From the NCBI GenBank assembly GCA_027576995.1, contig JANBQC010000204.1, forward strand, positions 8,080-42,778: a stretch of 34,699 nucleotides of DNA. Direction: 5' to 3'. This DNA is from Dimargaris cristalligena. Its lineage: Eukaryota > Kickxellomycota > Dimargaritomycetes > Dimargaritales > Dimargaritaceae. A program made the translations under genes and the position numbers. Positions 1-10,797 of this stretch are shown here, piece by piece. Below the pieces are notes generated by a model. That model saw only the letters and a program-made list of their open reading frames with translations, had not been told where the DNA came from and did no database searches. Every line of letters begins with the position of its first letter. The stretch's first letter is position 1.

Positions 1-33
1 CTTTTTTTTTTACAATCCTGACCGCCGCAGACC

Positions 34-1611
34 ATGTTATTGCCTTGGCCTGTGGCCCTTTCGGCCATTCTATTTGGGGCCATTCCCATAGGCTCTGCCT
101 ACATTGAACAATCACTCGTTATATCAGTCAACCAAGTCACCCTGGACCCGCAGTTAAATATCGCTTCCGAGATTGACTCGTGGAGCCTTACGGATGAGGT
201 TTCCCCCGATATGTACGTGCCTAAGAACCAGACACAAAAATGGGAGGTGAGTGTACATCCTCAATTATACCATAAACCCTGGCAGGGTTCCCCGCGGGTT
301 TGTCCAGACTGTTTCACCACCACCTTGCAGAGCAGATGCCGCTTATCTGTAACCAAAGTAGAGTTAGATACCATAGTTTAATTTAGACGATGTACTGTGC
401 AGCCCTTGTGCACCATTTGTACCACCCTATTGATTTGTTTCTATATTCTGACTAACCACTTGCTGATACTATACACTGCCTTGCCTAATCATCAGGGCCT
501 AATCACCGAGTATGGGAACAAAACGGGGCTTCAGTATACGTCCAAACTGGGCTATCTGCTGTTAATTGACCGTTCAGTATTAACTGGTACTTCCGACGAC
601 CTCAACGGCTACAACTGGGACACCACCAACGGTCTCCTGGTGTATAGCGAGAACGGCCCAAACATCTGTGGCCTCTATACCAATGCGTTCGACCGACCCT
701 GTTTGATTATCAACTCCTCCACGGCCAAACAATTGATCCTACTCATTCAAAAATTCCAAACCGCTGACCCGATACAGCCCTACACCGCGGAGTCCGGAGA
801 ACCGCCCACTGACGCCATTTACGCCCGATTTTCCCTGTCCGATGATACCGAGGGCAATGGGTCGAGTGGCGGTAAGAGCATAGTATCGGCCGGGTTCATT
901 GTCGGAATTACGATTGGCGCATTGATAATGTTGGCGCTTATCTACCTTATTTCAATCTGCGCCTATTTTTCAGTTCTGCGCCGCCGGCATGATCGCGAAC
1001 GGGCTGCTCGCCGCCAACAGGGGATCAATACTCTCACCGCGTCACTAACCCCGAAATCCCCCCGCCCGCTCGATCCCAAATTATTGAAGCATCTCCGGCT
1101 TATTACTACTGGGCAGGAGCCCCTATCTTTGCTGGAGCAATCGAGCGGTAGTCACATGGACGAAGTTGATAACCAGGACTTGAGCCCGAAACGCCCCGAC
1201 TTCTCGGCCAAGGTGGAAATTGCCACGTCATCCAGCGGCCCTATAAATGAGCTCGGTTCACACCCGGGGGTGGGCATCAAGTGGATTAATATGGCTATAC
1301 CCAACGCCGTGAAGTCATTCGCCAGTTCCCGGGGTCTCGCTGGGGCCACTCAGGCCGACGGCGACGGGGATGCTTGTGCCATTTGTTTGGACTACTTAGT
1401 CAAGGGACAGGAAGCTCGGCAATTACCGTGTCGCCACGTCTATCATAAGGAGTGCATCGACGAATGGTTGGTGAAGAAATCGTCGGCCTGCCCATTGTGC
1501 AAAGCTGACTGCGCCCCCCGGTGTATTCAGCTGGCGGGTCCCAAATATCGCCCACCCGATGATTCTAGAAATCGACCGGTCACCTCGTTCAACGATGCCT
1601 ATATGGTTTAA
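34..1611 (+). CDS. PA-TM-RING type transmembrane RING-H2 E3 ubiquitin ligase
   Basis: Two exons, 34-246 and 496-1611, give 442 aa. The 249-nt intron starts GTGAGT, ends ATCAG, has a CTAAC branch-like site near 453, joins in phase 0 and removes an in-frame TAA at 379. Seen: hydrophobic signal peptide (about residues 1-22), an extracytoplasmic region with several Asn glycosylation sites, a Ser/Gly-rich linker, one membrane helix (about 201-226), a basic cytoplasmic stretch, and a C-terminal RING-H2 (about 365-409) starting CAICLDY, with C-x2-C, C-R-H-x2-H-x2-C and CPLC pairs. Known family: PA-TM-RING ligases (RNF13/RNF167 type) ubiquitinate membrane cargo on endosomes or vacuoles. The luminal part fits a PA domain in position and length, but I cannot prove the fold. 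A CTGAC...GCAG string just before the ATG could be an acceptor, so an upstream exon outside the window is possible. An AATAAA lies at 1732-1737. The next gene is convergent. Confidence 0.82.
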
Positions 1612-2152
1612 TTAGTCTGGGATATTATAAACATATTTGTCCCCATATCATGTGTTGAGTGAGCTATTTATATATGCATATATATTATTTATTTATTCAG
1701 TATGAGTGTTCCATTTCTGTATTATATCGGAAATAAATGTAATATCAAGGTTGATGTTTAATTGATGTAAACCGGGGTGTTGGTATCATGATCAGCCCAG
1801 TCCATAGAAATGCCTTGGGTGGGCTAATTCTATAACACACGGACTATGCCTCATCACCATCGGCAGTATTGTTATTCTTGGCGTTGCGTTTAAAATATAT
1901 CAGCTCCAAGGCAAATAGGTAAGTATAAATTGGAAACAGTCAATTAGGGAACTGGCAGTAGTAGGTCGTAAAGGAGAAAGACCATTCCTTCCGCGAGTTT
2001 ATTGATTTTAGTTCGCTTTCGCTTACATTAGGTATGTGTGCAATCAATGCAGAGCTGCCATAGATAAATAAGCCCATTGATGGGATTGAATTGGTTAGTT
2101 GAGTGTAGTACAAGTATATACATGGTGTCGTTATGAGGAGTAAGCTACGCTG
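1612..2152. other. Spacer between convergent genes
   Basis: AT-rich stretch holding the 3' ends of the RING ligase gene (AATAAA at 1732-1737) and of the converging receptor gene. No open frame or RNA gene was recognised here. Confidence 0.6.
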
Positions 2153-3334
2153 TTAAAGTAAAATGGAGTTGTTCGATTCATCGTCACCCAGCGAGGGTAG
2201 TGAGCTTTCCAACGAACTGGAGGTAGACAATTGGTGGGTATGTTTAAAATTGCTATTTCCGGAGGACCCCTTTTCCCAATACGAGCTGAGGAGAGTCATG
2301 GTGCCGGTGCCCATATTCACGGCGCACGTCGGAGGCGACGTGACGGTAGCGGTGGCGGTGACGCACGATGTCCGACTGTCCCCGCTGGCCGTGGTTTCGG
2401 AAGTTCGTCTCAATCTTCCCAAGGCCGTTTGCGTACGAGCGCTTAGCCAACCGAAGAAATCCCGGGGGGAAAAATACCCCTGCCGATTGGCGGATTGCAT
2501 GACGGGGTGGAACAGGAGCGTGGAAAACATTAAAATACCGTGCGTGGAAAACAGCACATTCTGGAGGGAATCCAGGTCCTTGAGGATCGCCTGCATGCCT
2601 AGCGCCACCAGTAAAGTGTAAAGCACATAGGGAAAATAGACCACGAAGAGTACGGTGGGGTAGGCCATCACCGACCGCGCGTTTTTGAGGAGCACGTCAT
2701 GGCAGGACCTAGCTCGGAAATCCGTAACGAACCGGTTCGCCTGTCTCCGGAGTCGGAAAACGGTGACGAAAATGGCCATGACCACGCCAAAGACATAAAG
2801 GATGGCGCTATACAGCCAGAAACACATCCAAATGGTGAAAAACTGGGCCGCTAGACTGCCGGAGACGGATACTGTAATGGCGCCGGTTGACAAAAAGCGC
2901 ACTCCGGGTAGCAGCAGGTACCAAAAGCTGATAAAGAAGGCCACACCGGTACCAATGTATGGGTAGATGGACCGAATCCGGGACCGAATCGGCGTATTAC
3001 AGAAAATGGCCAAGTGGATATCCAGTGCAATCATGACGTTGAGGTAGACTATCCACATGGTGGTGAATATAGTGAACCAGGCAAGAAAGCGGGCCAAGTG
3101 GGGGTCGCGGGAGCCGGGGCCGCCGCCGTAGGTGAGCGGGTTGGTGATGAAGTCGGTCACCCGTAGGGGAATATCCGCCACGGCAATCCATAGGGCTAAC
3201 AAGAGGGACGGCGAGGACATGGCATTGGGTTTGCAGCGTCTCACCCAAAATATAAGGGCTATCGATATAAGACTACATAGGATAGAAAACGACGTGAGAA
3301 TTTGGCAGACAAGATAGAAGGGGACGTTGTTCAT
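2153..3334 (-). CDS. Seven-transmembrane G-protein-coupled-receptor-like protein
   Basis: Single exon of 393 aa with an ATG start. Seven hydrophobic helices are visible, at about residues 7-31, 41-62, 83-112, 127-150, 160-193, 222-247 and 256-280. A short extracellular N-terminus precedes them, and a Ser/Thr-rich tail of about 110 residues ends in an acidic/serine patch, a plausible phosphorylation tail. A basic third cytoplasmic loop (RLRRQANR) precedes helix 6, which carries YP...VYFPYVLY. This resembles the RxxxYPxxYxxxWxxPF pattern of the Git3/cAMP-receptor-like fungal GPCR class. The end of helix 3 reads DIH where animal rhodopsin-like receptors have DRY. Known: Git3-like receptors sense nutrients and signal through G-alpha to cAMP/PKA. 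The ligand cannot be told. It could instead be another fungal 7TM class, but a receptor topology is well supported. Confidence 0.75.
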   Translation of the reverse strand: MNNVPFYLVCQILTSFSILCSLISIALIFWVRRCKPNAMSSPSLLLALWIAVADIPLRVTDFITNPLTYGGGPGSRDPHLARFLAWFTIFTTMWIVYLNVMIALDIHLAIFCNTPIRSRIRSIYPYIGTGVAFFISFWYLLLPGVRFLSTGAITVSVSGSLAAQFFTIWMCFWLYSAILYVFGVVMAIFVTVFRLRRQANRFVTDFRARSCHDVLLKNARSVMAYPTVLFVVYFPYVLYTLLVALGMQAILKDLDSLQNVLFSTHGILMFSTLLFHPVMQSANRQGYFSPRDFFGWLSARTQTALGRLRRTSETTASGDSRTSCVTATATVTSPPTCAVNMGTGTMTLLSSYWEKGSSGNSNFKHTHQLSTSSSLESSLPSLGDDESNNSILL

Positions 3335-5671
3335 TGTGAATAAAAAATATGTACGAGTAAGACGGCCGGTGTGATAACGGCAATGATTTATAGACGCGGG
3401 ACCCGATTTTATGAGCGATTAAAGCAGGTACAATAGAGTAACATTGGGGCTGGACTAGCAGGGAATAAGAGACGGTATAGCCTTGGAAAAAGTATATAAG
3501 GATGCAGAAGATGTTGGAATATACAATGAAACAGAGAGTGGTTGAGGGAGCCGTGTTGAAGCTGGGAGGGAGGATTGGGCGTCAATTTTATACCACCAGG
3601 CAGTAGACTCCACCCCAATAGTGTGAGCGACAATCGGGGCCGATTGTGACGATCAACGCTATCGGCGAGACTTATCAATTTACCCATTCAGTCTGGCAGT
3701 TAATCTAGTACATCAGCGGCTAATTAAAAGGCGGGGTTATTTGTGAAATGCACCCTCGTACAGCGGAGTATCCAACGGAAGAGAGGGGGCAGATATTTAA
3801 GAAGAAAAGGATTCGCCCGACCACTGTAGGGCAAGATTGAAACGTTCACCATGAAGACTTACGGCCCCATATGCCAATCGAGCCAGATTGTCGATGCCTG
3901 CAACGTGATTATTTTTAAACATAGTAAGCGGAGTTGATTGTTGTTGGCAATCATGAATTATCCATGTGCGATATCCCCCCGCCAGGTTTCCGTTTTAGTT
4001 AGGAGCAAGGATCGTTTGTAAATGAGTGGCCTCTATTTTACCATTACTGGGGAACGGGTGAATCATTTCGACACGCATGCAGTTCCACCATCGCAAGTCT
4101 TCAAAAGTATATCCTATTTCCGTCCCCCCAACCCCAATGGCAGTTTATGGCGATGCCTACACTAAGTCGCTATGTTGATTATATAATGAGCCTATAGCTT
4201 GGGTGGGAGGGATGGATCGATAACTACGTGACGAAACGGCACTCCAGGATGAAAGGGAAGTCAATACAAGTCAGGTTCAGACCCATAGCCACCGAGGAAA
4301 ACTGCAGCACAGTTTAGACCAAATAAAGGGAACCCCCCCATCAGCCCCTACGGAGTTCGCCTGTTTTAGTACACCCTGTGTTTTACTATTTGTCGTTTCA
4401 TTCACGATGTTGACCCAACTCGGACTTGGTTCCTCACAACGGCGGCTACACTTTACACAGGGCTGGTGCAACTGCTGAGCGGCCCATCCGGCCGAGACAT
4501 CACCCCCTCATGTGACCCGTCCTCCCGGGAGACCCCACTGAGCGAAGCACGAGCGATAACCAATTCCACCGAGCCCGAGAAAGTATAAATCCCACTCTAT
4601 GCTCCCGAATTTGGAATCCTGCTATGTCTTAATAAAATCACAATTATATTCATAAGTATTAGTCATTTTATTAATCCCCCCTCAGATCCTATCAGCCCTT
4701 CTCATCTGACTTAATCTGGGCATAGTGATTGTCTAGCCCGACTAGGCCATATAGCGCCATATGTAACTTCCCATAGTCACCCCCGGTACTATGGGATTAC
4801 CCTATTTAATATATCTTAGCCTTAGTAGCATTTCCTTGGGTCCTCCCTCTGGAGTCGTCCCCCGCGTATATAAAACCGGATCCCCGTTGGGACCGGTTCG
4901 AGCCTTAGCTTATTCTTACCCCCTAGTTACCCTAATAAACTCTATATACGCTCACCCCTTTATACTGACCAGTAAGTGTGCCCGCTGCACGTCCCTTGCA
5001 TAACCGATCACCTAAGCCTTTATTAGTTAGTACCGTGCCCCACCTAACATTAGGACCCGCTTGGCTGAGCCCGAGCCCCGTCTACCATTAGAAGCCTATC
5101 CTCGGGACTCTTGACGGACTAAGAGTGGTTAACCCGGGCGATAGATCCCAAAATATAGGTAATACTCCAGTCCCCCTCGACTGATCGTTACACTGGAACT
5201 GATCAACCTCCTCCCCTCCAATTAAAAATGCGGTCGTACTACGAGCTGCCAATAACAGAAAGATGATCAGATACTCCTGATCGGCTAGATCGGTATCCTT
5301 TCTCCCCTCCCCCAAAGAAAGTGACGTGTCGGTCGACCAGGTGTACAGTCACTAAAATTAGGCGGATGGTAAAAAAATGAGTAGCTCAGCTATCAAATAG
5401 ATCATTATTTATAAGATATTCCAAAATACACGTTGGGTTCATTCGGAAATGGCCCACGGGTAATTAATAGAGGCTAGTATAAATGCCACGCAACAAAATT
5501 GACCCAGTCATCAATCCCCTAAGAAAATCAATAGAAATGACAGTGAGCTACCGCGATCAACTTGGCATTGTTCATACCGCATGGGGGTTATAAGTCAGTC
5601 GACACCCCCCCCCCCCTTTCTGTCCCCTCAAGGCGGGGCAATCGAGAGAGTGATCATACCGGCAGAGCCAC
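3335..5671. other. Gene-poor region
   Basis: About 2.3 kb with no convincing gene. The open frames are short, mostly lack ATG and show no recognisable domains. Seen: TATTTAAG near 3793, then a 28-codon ORF from an ATG at 3851 (perhaps a lone first exon, not supported further); AATAAA-like signals near 4630; a C12 homopolymer at 5605-5616. Pyrimidine-rich tracts such as TATATAAAACC near 4867 look promoter-like but lead to no gene I can support. Confidence 0.5.
5605..5616. repeat. C12 homopolymer
   Basis: Twelve consecutive C residues on the + strand, about 55 nt beyond the stop codon of the minus-strand 86-aa gene. Such runs slip in replication and sequencing, so the exact length is uncertain. 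Confidence 0.9.
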
Positions 5672-6199
5672 CTAAACCACCTGATCACTAAACCAGCGGT
5701 TGTAATCAAGCCGCATCAGCAGCTGGTTAAGGTGTTTGGTGGCATAGAACGTGGAGAGTTCGGATTGTAAATGCCACGGGGCGTTCGTCGGCGAATCCCG
5801 GGTGGTCTCTCCTAATGTGGCAGTGCATAAATTAATGACAGTTGGATTAGTTTCAAACCACAGCAGAAGCGATGTAATCGATGGAATGCAACAGAAAACC
5901 TACCCGTGTATACTACGCCAAATAGTGCCATAGATGGTTTTAAAAGGCACAGTAGTGTGATGTAAAACCACAGTAGACAACGGGGCCGTAACTCCCCACC
6001 CACCATGGAAAATAGGAGAATAAGTGGATAGGTATAATTGAAATTGAGCGTGGCCCTGCAGGGAAATACATGACTTACCCGATGTGGCATTGTCCAATCC
6101 GGTGTCCGTGAACAACCGGGACAATTCCTCTTCGTCTCGATTATGAGTGGCCTTGAAATTAGGTGCAAGCTGGGTCTGACCCTGCTGACTGTTGTTCAT
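5672..6199 (-). CDS. Small two-exon protein, 86 aa, unknown function
   Basis: Exon 1 is 6079-6199 (ATG at 6199) and exon 2 is 5672-5811. The intron (5812-6078, 267 nt) begins GTAAGT and ends CACATTAG with a CTAAT branch-like site, and joins in phase 1 within a Gly codon. The two open segments give one uninterrupted 86-aa reading frame. Exon 1 is hydrophilic with an acidic patch (RDEEELSRLF). Exon 2 looks helical and well coded (LSTFYATKHLNQLLMRLDYN, ending FSDQVV). It has no signal peptide, membrane helix or cysteine motif. The composition suggests a small helical subunit of a larger complex, but I do not recognise the family. It lies 187 bp downstream of GCP4 on the same strand and reads as a separate gene. 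Confidence rests on clean splice sites and phase, not on homology. Confidence 0.6.
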
Positions 6200-6386
6200 G
6201 GTACTCAGACTTCGGAAAAGAAATTGAACGTGTGAATTGAAGGTCTATCCCAGGGATACAAGGTCAAAAATGGTAGCAACGGAGCTGAAGTATTAGTCGT
6301 TGGCCGTAAATAATAAGAGCAATATAAATGCCCGAGTCGTGGAACTATGCAATACGATTCCTATACCGGGTTATTTGAATAGCCCT

Positions 6387-8615
6387 TCACAACCGAGTCG
6401 GTACAACTACGTTAATAATAAAATTGATCAATCGACTGACTTTTTGAAGCCCCTGCAGAGACTTGTAAATATCAGTTTCGGTAGCCGACATGGCGTGGAA
6501 TTCCTGGAGGGCCTTTTGGCCAGCGGGGGCCCGTCGGGTTGGTTGCCCCCGCAGAGACATCCACCGTTCACACACCCCGCAAATGGACTCACAGGCCTCC
6601 AAGGCCCCTTGGATAGCATCACTAAGCGGGCGGGAGCGCATCAGGAGGCCCCTTTCAATATAGTTGAGAAAGTTCCGGTGGAGGATTTGGAAATCGTTGA
6701 GATCCAAAAATTGGTCCGGGTGGGTTAATGAAGCTGGGTTGGTCGGGGAGCTGGTCATCGCGGCGCGGGGTGACCGAGGGGAGGCCATTTCGCTACCGGA
6801 GTCGCAGGCCGAGCGACGCGCCGTATGACCGAATATATCCGTATCCTCGGCGTCGCTCCCGGGCGTGGGGGATGAGGTCGGGTTGGGCGCGTAGACCGTC
6901 CGTAGAAAGGTGCGGTAGGCGTAATCGATGATGTCCGTTTGGAAATGCGCGGTTAGGCCGTCCAGCCACTGCAGCATGAGCCAGCGCAGTTGGTAGATTA
7001 AACTAAGAACCGGACTGGGCCCCGAATGACCGGCGCCACTGCGGAGCCCCCGGCCGTAGCGGCAAATTTGGGCACAGACCCGGTGGGAACGCGCCTGCAC
7101 TCGGCGGAGGACTAGGAGGTACACGAAGATACGCTGGTAGCCCACTAGATCACTATCGTACGTCAGAAGCAGATCGAGGGGCCAGCGGATGAGGTACGTT
7201 AGCTGGAGAGGTAAGCGGTGTTGATGATAAAAGTACAGGGGGTGGCGGGGGTCGGTAGATTCGCTGCTAGTCGAAGGTCCCCCCGGGTTGCTCGAGTGAA
7301 CCCGTAGGGCAAACAAGGCCAGCGTAGGGTTATTTTCTAATTCAGTGCCGATGGCCGCGTGGGGCAAAAGGGATTTGAGTTCGCGGTCCCGGCGCAGGTG
7401 AGTGAAGGTAGTGACTTTAGTTTGCGGCAAACTCGGGGTGGCTTCGGATCCACCAGCGGGTTGGAAGGACCACTTGTCCAGAACTTCCAGCAGGTTCCCC
7501 CAAAAATCACCCTGGCCAAGTAGATAGAACCCCCGGAAATCCTGCAAGGCCGTTTGAATATGGATACCGATCCGAAGGTCACGCCAAAGCCAGCGGGTCA
7601 CATCGTTGCGAATCTCGGTAAATACGGGCAGGCATCGCACCTCATCGTTTAGGAAAACGGACTGATCCACCAGTCCCTGCAGCAGACCCAGGTGGCGCTG
7701 ACTTTCCACGGAATACGGTGCTAGGGTTCCGGTCGGACCGGATGTGTGACCCTCCCTTTGGAACATGTTGACCACCTTCCCAACGAAAAGGATGGCCTGG
7801 GTTACGGCATCGGGTATATGGCGGGGTAGTCGGCTGGGGTCAATGCAGTACCGATGACGCCACTGGTTATCGGTCGACGGGGTTTCCCGGGTGCCTCCCC
7901 CCCCTCCTCCTCCTCCTCCTACTTCGGTTGGACCAGGAATCCCACCGGGGGCCGCTAATTTAACAGCAAACTCCTGACTGGGATCAACCAGGGTACCATA
8001 GACCATCCACGCCATGGTATGGTTCCAAAATACCCGGCAGCAGTGGTGGTAAATTCGGCGCATCGCCGAGGCCACTTCCGGAATGCCCGAATTGCAAGCG
8101 GAGCGGATAGCATCAAGCAGCCGGGCCCCACGGTAGTCAGGCACTGGCGAAGGAGTATCCGGGGCATTCGCATAAGCGGACTTGACCTGGCCTACCAAGG
8201 CCAGAGTATTGGCGAAAAGCACCTGGTAGGGTTCCGTTTCGCTGCGAATATAGGTGAGCGGGGTGGCCGAACGAGCATACTCCTCTTCCCGCAGGATACG
8301 CGCTTCCAGATCAACGATGTGGCCTTCGTACGGTTGTAGAACGATTTCCTTGACCGCCCTCTGCAGGGTGGTGAAATACAGGCTGGGGGTAGCTGGGTCG
8401 GAGGTCGAGGCGGCGATGGGAGGGTTCGAGGGCGCGTGGGAGCAAAACTCCGTCAGTTCATAATAGGCATTGGCCACTTGGAGGATTTCATTGAGGGCGG
8501 CCGTCTCGGAGGGATGCAGGAACGGAAAATGGGGTGAGACTTGGAGACGATCCTTGGTTTTGACAAACACCTCGCCGGGATGGCCCGCTAATGCAAACAG
8601 CAATTCGTGGAGCAT
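6387..8615 (-). CDS. GCP4: Gamma-tubulin complex component 4 (Spc97/Spc98 family)
   Basis: Single exon, 742 aa, ATG at 8615. The N-terminus reads MLHELLFALAGHPGEVF and continues through FPFLHPSET, closely following the diagnostic start of GCP4 proteins. Further matches are an LQPY segment near residue 95, and the 'internal repeat' helices around residues 165-215 with the conserved sense of 'hMhHGxLxDPxxEFxVK'. The C-terminal gamma-tubulin-binding region includes LTYLIRWPLDLLLT and an RWLMLQWLDGLTAHFQTDI helix. Known: GCP4 sits in gamma-tubulin ring complexes and helps nucleate microtubules at spindle pole bodies; it is absent from Saccharomyces. Length is slightly above the roughly 670 aa of animal GCP4. 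The excess includes a poly-Gly tract near residue 236 and a Ser/Pro/Thr-rich insert around 585-630. Confidence 0.93.
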   Translation of the reverse strand: MLHELLFALAGHPGEVFVKTKDRLQVSPHFPFLHPSETAALNEILQVANAYYELTEFCSHAPSNPPIAASTSDPATPSLYFTTLQRAVKEIVLQPYEGHIVDLEARILREEEYARSATPLTYIRSETEPYQVLFANTLALVGQVKSAYANAPDTPSPVPDYRGARLLDAIRSACNSGIPEVASAMRRIYHHCCRVFWNHTMAWMVYGTLVDPSQEFAVKLAAPGGIPGPTEVGGGGGGGGGTRETPSTDNQWRHRYCIDPSRLPRHIPDAVTQAILFVGKVVNMFQREGHTSGPTGTLAPYSVESQRHLGLLQGLVDQSVFLNDEVRCLPVFTEIRNDVTRWLWRDLRIGIHIQTALQDFRGFYLLGQGDFWGNLLEVLDKWSFQPAGGSEATPSLPQTKVTTFTHLRRDRELKSLLPHAAIGTELENNPTLALFALRVHSSNPGGPSTSSESTDPRHPLYFYHQHRLPLQLTYLIRWPLDLLLTYDSDLVGYQRIFVYLLVLRRVQARSHRVCAQICRYGRGLRSGAGHSGPSPVLSLIYQLRWLMLQWLDGLTAHFQTDIIDYAYRTFLRTVYAPNPTSSPTPGSDAEDTDIFGHTARRSACDSGSEMASPRSPRAAMTSSPTNPASLTHPDQFLDLNDFQILHRNFLNYIERGLLMRSRPLSDAIQGALEACESICGVCERWMSLRGQPTRRAPAGQKALQEFHAMSATETDIYKSLQGLQKVSRLINFIINVVVPTRL
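7898..7921 (-). repeat. GGA/G-rich microsatellite encoding poly-Gly in GCP4
   Basis: A run of C's followed by repeated CTC/CCT triplets on the + strand encodes nine consecutive glycines inside GCP4. It lies just after the conserved N-terminal GRIP-type segment, in a linker where length variation should be tolerated. Confidence 0.8.
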
Positions 8616-10797
8616 TCTGAAAGACTATGATACACTTAGCGACGACTTGACTTCGACGGCAATGAGGTCAAACAATACCTGTAAAGGGGAGTATTTAATA
8701 TAAAAAATAACAATAGCGATGGGCGATTCGGGATGTGGATGCTTGACGCGGGGACACCAATGTGGTAAAAGACAATAGGGTACACATTGGCCTGGGATAC
8801 TTTTACAGGGCAACATCCAACTCCCTCGACTTAGGACCCGAGCCCATAAGCATGGACCCCACCTTACCTTTTCTATTTGTGAATAATATATCTCTGATAT
8901 AGTTAATGTGTTAGTACGTGAATATCCAGGCACATCCACCATTACTTCCCTCATAAGTATTTTAAGGGTAAACCAATAGACTCCTAAACCAGCTACTTCG
9001 ATTAAAACAATGATTTTTTTGCCGTAAAGTATCCTTTAGGTATTGAAAATCACTATTTCCTACCAATCTACCCACCGTCTACACTACACTGCTTAGATAT
9101 ACCAGTAAATTGCCATCCGACTCGTTTAATTAGCTTATCTGCCAGCCTACCATCTATAAACATTAGCCCCATTTACCAGGAATATACCATCTCTTCATAG
9201 CAAAATTACTTGACTGGCCCATGGTACTAGCAAGGGCGCCGGGTCTCTGGCCTTATTTAATCGTACCGGTTTCTACTATACCGTAATTAAATTCTCGCAA
9301 CTGCCAAATAACCAATCCAAGCAATCAATTGGCTCCATTGAAAGTCGGTTAACTAAAGAGGTTTATAATACAATCTATTCTGGGAAACTACAAAATAAGG
9401 ATTCTAATAATTATGTCCAATATTGTAATGAGTGAGGGATCATTCTAAATGGTACACGCTGTATTATATCGGCTTTACCTTTGGAATAATTTGAGTTAAG
9501 TTGCCAAAACCTTACTATTGTGTTTTTGCATAGTTTCGCAGGGGATATAGCTCAGTTTCTCTGGTAAGCACTGATGGTAGTGCCCGCTGCAACCTGTCGC
9601 ATATTGTGACTCTTACTTATCACTGGATTTTGTAGCTTTAACCGTTTCGCTGCGTTTCTATCTTGCACTAGAAGACGGTAGCAAAATTGACCGTCCAAGC
9701 AGCCATTCGCCTATGGATCTTCCTTTCCAAAGGATTCATATATTGGTCTTTTACATTTGTCAATTATAGTCATCACCGACCATCTCCGGAATCGTACTAT
9801 ATCGGTCTAGATAGACCTTGTCTTAATGGCGAGTACAACCAATGCTGGCGAATCCCAAGCATAGATGGTCTTTCTGATTTCCCGTCATATTTAAACCAAG
9901 GAGCCCCGCTGGATTTGAGAGGGACCAACCTTTTGCCGTGAGGAAAAGTCTACTAACCTGCAGTTGCTTCAAAACTTGTGTATTACTGCCGAGTCAGTAA
10001 TAAAATATCCTTACTTTTTCGATTGCCCAACTCACCGGTGGAAGTGCAAAACAGCGGACTGGTAATTTAAATATTGTCATTTGGAAATATTACTCGCACA
10101 ATAATCTCCTAATGCTCAACCAGCCCCATTCACTAGTTATTATTTTTGTTTAATAGCCAGGTGCACTTGGGGCAATTCTATCGACATGGCTTCGCCTTCA
10201 AAGGTGGTCCATCTCTCCACCTGACGAGCCTTGATGGCCCTTATCACATATCCTCTGGCTCAAGACAGGGGAGGCTCAGTTCCAATAGGGCCAACTTTCT
10301 CATTTGTAATCGATGAGGGGGAGGGAGGGGGGGGGCTTAAAACCCGCCTTTAGTTGAACGGGACTAGGTTAGTCATCTTGCCGCGGTTATTTGATGTTAG
10401 ATTGCCTGTGGGGCCCCCCTTTGTATCCCGGCCTCTAAACCAAGCCCTTGTCGAATATAAAGGCAGCTTGGCGAGAGCGGGGAGTAAGAGTCCAGTGAGC
10501 GCCAAAGGGGGATTATAGGATTTCAAAACGCTCTAACCTTGAAACTCTGGACACCTACGCGCGCCTTATTCGCAGTTTCAATATATACGCGGACGGCTCC
10601 CCACCCTCGTCCCCAACAGCCCTGTTTCCCATTTCCCATGCTTCAGCTCTTATTCTTGGCACCCTCTCTTTTCAGCATATCCAGGACATTACTACAGTAG
10701 CATTGCCCCGTCATTACACACCATTTTCACTCTGCCCACCCACAGGAGCTATCAGTCTATTGCCTCGGCCTGCATCCTCCCCCTATTTATTTTTACC
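8616..10797. other. Gene-poor region upstream of GCP4 and of the small secreted protein
   Basis: About 2.2 kb of AT-rich sequence, becoming GC/pyrimidine-rich after 10200. No ORF with ATG, coding bias or domain was found. An 84-codon open stretch at 9687-9941 begins with TTG and looks accidental. The right end holds promoter-like elements of the secreted-protein gene: TATAAAGG near 10457, AATATATAC at about 10580, then long CT-rich tracts. Confidence 0.5.
10580..10588 (+). promoter_or_regulatory. TATA-like element of the small secreted protein gene
   Basis: AATATATAC is followed by a GC-rich patch and pyrimidine-rich leader, about 210 nt before the ATG at 10798. The arrangement resembles the TATA boxes 181-182 nt before the two F-box gene copies further along (AATATATAAAC there). 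Placement is inferred; a second candidate, TATAAAGG, lies near 10457. Confidence 0.45.

Noticed and set aside
397..495. Separate gene beginning at GTG 397
   Set aside because: It is intron sequence; splicing 246 to 496 joins the signal peptide exon to the RING exon in phase.
4890..4902. B-box-like GGTTCGAGCC
   Set aside because: No A-box upstream and the flanking bases do not form a T-stem.
9541..9620. tRNA-like start (GGGGATATAGCTCAG)
   Set aside because: The D-arm does not pair properly and no T-arm (GGTTCRANNCC) or matching acceptor 3' strand follows at the right distance.
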